DNA of 64,000 nucleotides, taken from contig NZ_PDKF01000004.1 of NCBI RefSeq assembly GCF_004118855.1, positions 248,065 through 312,064 of the forward strand, written 5' to 3'. Within the stretch, counting starts at the first letter, position 1, and the number at the start of each line of letters is the position of its first letter. The stretch comes from Arcobacter sp. CECT 8983 (GTDB taxonomy: Bacteria; Campylobacterota; Campylobacteria; Campylobacterales; Arcobacteraceae). Below, one piece after another: positions 60,055 through 64,000 of this stretch. The translations under genes were made by a program, and so were the position numbers. The notes below the pieces were generated by a model that had not been told where the DNA came from, did no database searches, and was given only the letters and a program-made list of their open reading frames with translations.

Positions 60055-60402
60055 ATGACTACTAGAAAAATAATAAACGAAAAAATGAGTAGAATAGTAG
60101 AACACAATGGCACTATTTATTTTGCAGGAATTGTATCAGATGATAAAGAACTAGATATCAAAGTTCAAGCTAAAAGAGCTTTAGAAATAGCAGAAGAGAG
60201 ATTCAAAGAAGCTGGAACTGATAAGCATCATTTACTTAGAGCAGAGATTTGTCTAAAAGATATTTATAGAGATTTTAAAGCTTTTAATGAAGTATGGAAT
60301 AGTTGGGTTTCAGATGAAAAACCAGCACGAGCTTGTGTCGAAGCAAATATGGCAAGTCATAATACACTTGTAGAAATAATCTTCACAGCAGCAAAGAAAT
60401 AG
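60055..60402 (+). CDS. RidA-family enamine/imine deaminase
   Basis: 115 aa. YjgF/RidA fold with LLRAEICLKDIYRDFKAFNEVW and a C-terminal KPARACVEANMA containing the substrate arginine, then IIFTAAKK. It hydrolyses reactive imines made by PLP enzymes and amino-acid dehydrogenases. A -10-like TATACT is at 60023-60028. DadA lies 125 bases downstream on the same strand, a source of such imines. Confidence 0.88.
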   Translation: MTTRKIINEKMSRIVEHNGTIYFAGIVSDDKELDIKVQAKRALEIAEERFKEAGTDKHHLLRAEICLKDIYRDFKAFNEVWNSWVSDEKPARACVEANMASHNTLVEIIFTAAKK

Positions 60403-60527
60403 TCTTATAAACTTTATTAATCAAAAGATTATTCTAGGTTTAATAAAATAAATTATATATAAATTTTTTTTAAATATATACATTTATTTAGTATGATTTC
60501 ATCATATGTATTTAAAAGGATACTTCT

Positions 60528-61778
60528 ATGAAAAAAGATGTAATAGTTATTGGTGGTGGTATAGTTGGACTTATGTGTGCTTACAATCTTCATAAAAGAG
60601 GAAGAGAAGTTACAGTAATAGATGAAGGTACTATTGAAAATGCAACATCATTTGGAAATGCAGGTTTATTATCTTCTTTTGATAAAACACCTTTAAGTTA
60701 TCCAGGTGTTGTTTCCAACACTTTAAAACTTATGCTAAAGGGACAATCTCCTGCAATCTTTCATCCAAGCTTAGACTTAAAACTTTATAAGTGGTTATAT
60801 AGATTTGTTCAAAGTGCAAATGAAGTTCGTACAAAAAAGACAATGATGTTATTTGAAAAGTATGGTCAAATCTCAATTGATATTTATAAAGACTTAGTTT
60901 ATAAAGAGGGAATTGATTTTGATTTTCACCATGACGGAATGTTATCTGTATTTACTCAAAAACATACTTACAAAGAAAAACTTGATAAATATAACTATAT
61001 AGATGAAGAAGATAGATTTGAAATCTTTGATGATGCAAAGATAAAAGAGTATCTTCCTTTTGCTAATGATAAAATAGAAGGGGCAATTTTATTCAAAAAA
61101 AATGCACATATAGATCCCAAAAAACTAATGTTAGGACTTAAAAAATATCTGCAAAATCAAGGTGTTGAATTTATACTAAATGAAAAGATTACAGATATAA
61201 AATATGAGAACAACAAAGTAAAATATATTTATTCAGAAAATAAAAACTTCTATGAAGCAGAAACTTTTGTCATGTCAACTGGTTATAAAACCAACTTAGC
61301 TAAAAAAGCTAATAAAGAGTTGATGTTAACACCTGCAAAAGGTTATAGTATAACCTTTAGCATGCCAAAAGAGCTAAAACCAAAAACATCAACTATATTT
61401 AACGACTTATTTATAGTTATGACTCCAAGATTCAATGATGTAAGACTAACTTCAAAACTTGAATTAGGAAGTGATGACCCTGAAGTAGTTCAAAAACAAA
61501 TAGATAGTATAAAGAAAAACTTCAAAGAGTATAGTATTCCTTTTGAAATGAAAGATGAAGTTACATGGAGTGGGTTTAGACCTTTAACTCCTAATGATAT
61601 TCCTCTTGTTGGAAGAGATGAGAATTATTCAAATCTTATTTATGCTATGGGCTTAGGTTGGCTTGGTATGACATTTGCACCATCTATTGGAAATATTATT
61701 GGTGATTTAGTTGAGCATAATCAAAAAAATGCACACAATGATGATATTCTTTTATTTTCAGGATTTTATCAATATTAG
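60528..61778 (+). CDS. D-amino-acid dehydrogenase (DadA-like, FAD-dependent)
   Basis: 416 aa. Dinucleotide-binding motif IGGGIVGLMCAYNLHKRGREV at the N-terminus and the C-terminal motif GFRPLTPNDIPLVGR. The family oxidises D-amino acids (such as D-Ala) to 2-oxo acids and passes electrons to the quinone pool. AAAAGGATAC precedes the ATG. Confidence 0.87.
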   Translation: MKKDVIVIGGGIVGLMCAYNLHKRGREVTVIDEGTIENATSFGNAGLLSSFDKTPLSYPGVVSNTLKLMLKGQSPAIFHPSLDLKLYKWLYRFVQSANEVRTKKTMMLFEKYGQISIDIYKDLVYKEGIDFDFHHDGMLSVFTQKHTYKEKLDKYNYIDEEDRFEIFDDAKIKEYLPFANDKIEGAILFKKNAHIDPKKLMLGLKKYLQNQGVEFILNEKITDIKYENNKVKYIYSENKNFYEAETFVMSTGYKTNLAKKANKELMLTPAKGYSITFSMPKELKPKTSTIFNDLFIVMTPRFNDVRLTSKLELGSDDPEVVQKQIDSIKKNFKEYSIPFEMKDEVTWSGFRPLTPNDIPLVGRDENYSNLIYAMGLGWLGMTFAPSIGNIIGDLVEHNQKNAHNDDILLFSGFYQY

Positions 61779-61838
61779 ATTTTAATAATACCTTTTCGAT
61801 ACCATTTTTTATTATACTTTTTTTTATTAAGAGGTGTA

Positions 61839-62939
61839 ATGATGAATGGAAACAATATAAACTTAATGTATGTAGAAGATGATGTTGTAGTAAATGATAC
61901 CATTACAAGTTTGTTACAAAAGCTTGGATATACTGTATATAACTTTTTTAATGGAGAAGATGCATACAACTATTATGTAGATAATAAAATCGATTTAGTT
62001 ATTTCAGATATTGATATGCCAAAAATAAATGGTATTGAGCTAGTAGAAAAAATAAAAGCAGTAAATACAAAAACACCTATTATCTTTACAACTGCAATTA
62101 GTGATGAAAAATACCTACTTGATTCTATTAATTTAGGTATTGATTTATTTATGAAAAAACCAATTGATTGTGGTGCTTTAAAACAAAATATTGAAAAAGT
62201 TTTAAAACCATACTTCTTAGAACTAGAAAATGAAGCTAAAGAAGAAAAAATAAAACAACAAGCAAAAGAGATACTTATAGCAAAAACAGTCTCTATGATT
62301 TCACATCAATGGAGACAACCTCTATCAAAAATAGGTTCTATTACAAGTAAAATAAGAGTTTATTCTCAAATGAAAAAACTTACTGAAGATATTTTAATTA
62401 CAAACTTAGAAAAAATAGAAAGAGAGAATATCTATCTTTCATCAACAATAAATAAATTTAATAAGCTTTTAGAAAAAAAAGATATTAGAGGTTTTTCATT
62501 AAAAGAGTTACTTGAAGATATAAATAAAGATGAAATATCTATTGATATGCAAAACAATGTTTTTATTAAAAGTGACTATGAAGAGTTTAAAAATATATTT
62601 GAAAGTATATTAAAAAACTCATATGAACAGTTTGATAAAAATAAGATAGAAAATAGAAAAATAAATATAACAACATTTCAAGATGATGAATTTTTTTATA
62701 TAAAAATATGTGACAATGCAGGTGGAATAGATGAGGATATTTTAACTAATGTATTTGATTTATACCATTCTGATAAATCGTTAAATGGTAGAGGCTTAGG
62801 ACTTTATTTATCTAAAGTGTCATTAACACTTTTAACAAATGGCGAGATTAGTTTAGAAAATATAGAAAATAAAAATGAAAATGAAAATGAAAAAGGGGTT
62901 TGTGTAAGAATTAAAATACCTACTATGTATGTAAGTTAA
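61839..62939 (+). CDS. Receiver domain-histidine kinase hybrid
   Basis: 366 aa, no membrane segment. An N-terminal receiver domain (about 8-122) has E13-D14 and phosphoacceptor D57 (LVISDIDMP). After a coiled linker comes an H-box MISHQWRQPLSK (H156) and a HATPase domain with DNAGGIDE and GRGLGLYL. Such receiver-first kinases are common in Campylobacterota and take phosphate from other systems. ATGATG gives two possible starts three bases apart. No partner gene adjoins it. Confidence 0.87.
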   Translation: MMNGNNINLMYVEDDVVVNDTITSLLQKLGYTVYNFFNGEDAYNYYVDNKIDLVISDIDMPKINGIELVEKIKAVNTKTPIIFTTAISDEKYLLDSINLGIDLFMKKPIDCGALKQNIEKVLKPYFLELENEAKEEKIKQQAKEILIAKTVSMISHQWRQPLSKIGSITSKIRVYSQMKKLTEDILITNLEKIERENIYLSSTINKFNKLLEKKDIRGFSLKELLEDINKDEISIDMQNNVFIKSDYEEFKNIFESILKNSYEQFDKNKIENRKINITTFQDDEFFYIKICDNAGGIDEDILTNVFDLYHSDKSLNGRGLGLYLSKVSLTLLTNGEISLENIENKNENENEKGVCVRIKIPTMYVS

Positions 62940-62941
62940 AC

Positions 62942-63193
62942 TTACACACTAGCTTTATAAAACATAATAGCTGCAACAGCCATAAAAAATATACCAAGAA
63001 GTATTAGGTTTGTTGCTTTCTCTTTTCTAATCTTTTCTTCATCTACTTCAAAAATAGCAACAGACTTTAAAGCACCGTTATCAATATAGTGAATAAAGGT
63101 ATAACCTTTTTTTGAGTATTTAGCTCTGATTTTTTCTAACTCTTTTTCTCTTTGTTCTTTTGAAAATCCACCAACAACAATCTGCTTTTTCAT
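62942..63193 (-). CDS. Small membrane protein of unknown function
   Basis: 83 aa from the ATG at 63193, behind AAGGAAT; a longer frame (to 63232) has no ribosome binding site. Cytoplasmic basic part (1-58) followed by one membrane helix (about 61-79). No motif recognised. It faces the kinase gene, with a short GTAAGTT-A-AACTTAC hairpin at 62931-62945 between the stops. Confidence 0.6.
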   Translation of the reverse strand: MKKQIVVGGFSKEQREKELEKIRAKYSKKGYTFIHYIDNGALKSVAIFEVDEEKIRKEKATNLILLGIFFMAVAAIMFYKASV

Positions 63194-63292
63194 AATAAGA
63201 ATATTCCTTAAAAGTTTTTTTGGATTATACAATAAGTTAGATGATAAAAAAGAGGATTCTTTTCTAAATCTTTTTATTTAATAATACTATTA

Positions 63293-63322
63293 AAAGGCAA
63301 ATAATTATAACTATTTGCCTTT
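63293..63322 (-). terminator. Terminator of the right-edge membrane gene pair
   Basis: TATTTGCCTTT (63312-63322) pairs with AAAGGCAAATA (63293-63303). It overlaps the stop codon of the 63-residue gene. Pyrimidine-rich DNA on both sides could serve either strand. Confidence 0.6.
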
Positions 63323-63502
63323 TTTTTCTGGTGCTTTTTGAGTTTTTTCTTTTGAATCAAAAGTTGATTTGCTATGTTCTACTGTAAGTCTAATTCTATT
63401 ATCTTCTATACTAACCTTCCCAGTTTGATTGTTTGTTACTAATGTTTCTGGTATTGAGCCTGGACTAGCAATAATAGGTCTTTCATTTTCATCATCTGCC
63501 AT
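63311..63502 (-). CDS. Small, probably disordered protein
   Basis: 63 aa, low in hydrophobic residues and rich in Lys, Glu, Ser, Thr and Pro; ends in a basic tail. AAAGGAGG lies before the start and the gene follows the membrane-protein gene by two bases, so the two are translated together. Function unknown. Confidence 0.55.
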   Translation of the reverse strand: MADDENERPIIASPGSIPETLVTNNQTGKVSIEDNRIRLTVEHSKSTFDSKEKTQKAPEKKGK

Positions 63503-63504
63503 AA

Positions 63505-64000
63505 TTATCCTCCTTTCATAAGATAAATATTTACATAAAAAACTATAGCAAAAAAGATAGAAGTTACTGAAACTATTGTATATTTAGTGGCTAATCCTAT
63601 TTTATTAGCTCTTTTTTTTATAATTAATGAATTGTTTTTAAAAGCAATATCTATACAAGTATTCATATCATATAATGCTTGAATTCTTTCATTTTTATTT
63701 TGAGGAATTTTTTTTATATTTTCTAATGGGATTGTTCCAAAAGATTTCGCTCTTCCATCTGTTAATGAAAATAGAATATGAAATATTGAAATGAAAGAAA
63801 AAATAAAAGGAATTGATAAAAAAATTATTCCTACTTGTTTCCCCAATAACGTAATTGTAAATGCTAATATTGAAGAATTAAGCCAAAGAATTGTTTTCAT
63901 TAAGTTTTTTTGTGTTGGAATAGTAGAAGTTAATAATATATCCAAATCTTTTCTTTTTGATTCAAAATATAGTTTAAGGTTATCTTCAAATGCATCATTA
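63505..64000 (-). CDS. Two- to three-TM membrane protein, C-terminal part (cut by window edge)
   Basis: At least 165 aa in the window. A TTG at 63945 could be mistaken for a start, but the frame stays open to base 64000 and reads NDAFEDNLKLYFESKRKDLD just upstream, so the gene begins outside. Membrane segments at roughly 33-73 (two close helices) and a last one before MKGG. A charged loop with RIQALYDMNTCIDIAFKNNS and RANKIGLATKYTIVS joins them, an arrangement that vaguely recalls two-TM effectors such as Pycsar or SLATT proteins. That likeness is weak. Confidence 0.55.
   Translation of the reverse strand, partial: NDAFEDNLKLYFESKRKDLDILLTSTIPTQKNLMKTILWLNSSILAFTITLLGKQVGIIFLSIPFIFSFISIFHILFSLTDGRAKSFGTIPLENIKKIPQNKNERIQALYDMNTCIDIAFKNNSLIIKKRANKIGLATKYTIVSVTSIFFAIVFYVNIYLMKGG

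Noticed and set aside
63943..63945. TTG start for the right-edge membrane gene
   Set aside because: The frame remains open and coding-like to the window edge, with no ribosome binding site before the TTG; the gene is simply cut.
1..64000. CRISPR arrays, prophage genes and rRNA genes
   Set aside because: No regular short repeats with spacers, no phage structural genes and no rRNA-like stretches were seen by eye. Absence is not proven for weak or partial elements.

Overview
The window looks like a chromosomal segment of an Arcobacter-type member of the Campylobacterota. The DNA is very AT-rich. Gene content and order fit that group: rpsB-tsf, bamD-lon, ccoI-ccoS, a long MurF next to ddl, LapG/LapD, many two-component and c-di-GMP proteins, and a CheZ-like protein beside a chemoreceptor. 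This assignment comes from protein resemblance only; there is no rRNA gene in the window.

Layout. 1-10 kb: the start of a TonB-dependent receptor (cut by the left edge), an AraC regulator, a MoxR/DUF58/VWA operon ending in an OmpA-like protein, a histidine kinase/response regulator pair, and a second complete TonB receptor. Fur-box-like sites lie in front of both receptors, so this block looks iron-related. 10-19 kb: rpsB behind a folded leader RNA, tsf, a LolD-like ATPase, gmk, an EAL response regulator, the copper-ATPase pair ccoI-ccoS and a small cytochrome c. 19-26.4 kb: a short zinc-ribbon gene with no standard start codon, a NACHT-pentapeptide NTPase, a rhomboid protease, Lon and BamD. 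26.5-35 kb: proC with three pseudopilin genes, an Na+/H+ antiporter, a dITP pyrophosphatase, an MFS transporter and the LapG/LapD adhesion-control pair. 35-48 kb: a lone RND pump, a TSUP permease, an AraC-methyltransferase fusion, glyA, valS and a UvrD helicase. 48-64 kb: a candidate small RNA, thiL-truD, a CheZ-like protein facing a heme-type chemoreceptor, ruvA, ddl-hydrolase-murF, a HIT protein, a two-TM accessory protein, def, a RidA/DadA pair, a receiver-kinase hybrid and small membrane proteins.

The most striking feature is at 19292-22203. A bacterial NLR-like NACHT gene sits between two perfect 55-bp direct repeats. The repeat is the last 17 codons, stop codon included, of the neighbouring rhomboid gene and contains its predicted catalytic histidine. 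The arrangement looks like a 2.86-kb single-gene cassette inserted at the 3' end of the rhomboid gene and bringing a replacement tail with it. It carries no recombinase of its own. This is the best candidate in the window for an undescribed mobile defence module.

Other new-looking signals are mostly RNA: a two-state hairpin that can hide the ddl ribosome binding site, a branched rpsB leader, and an orphan transcript with a UUCCUU terminator loop at 48143-48260. All pairings, positions and identities were read by eye. No database search, folding program or expression data was used.
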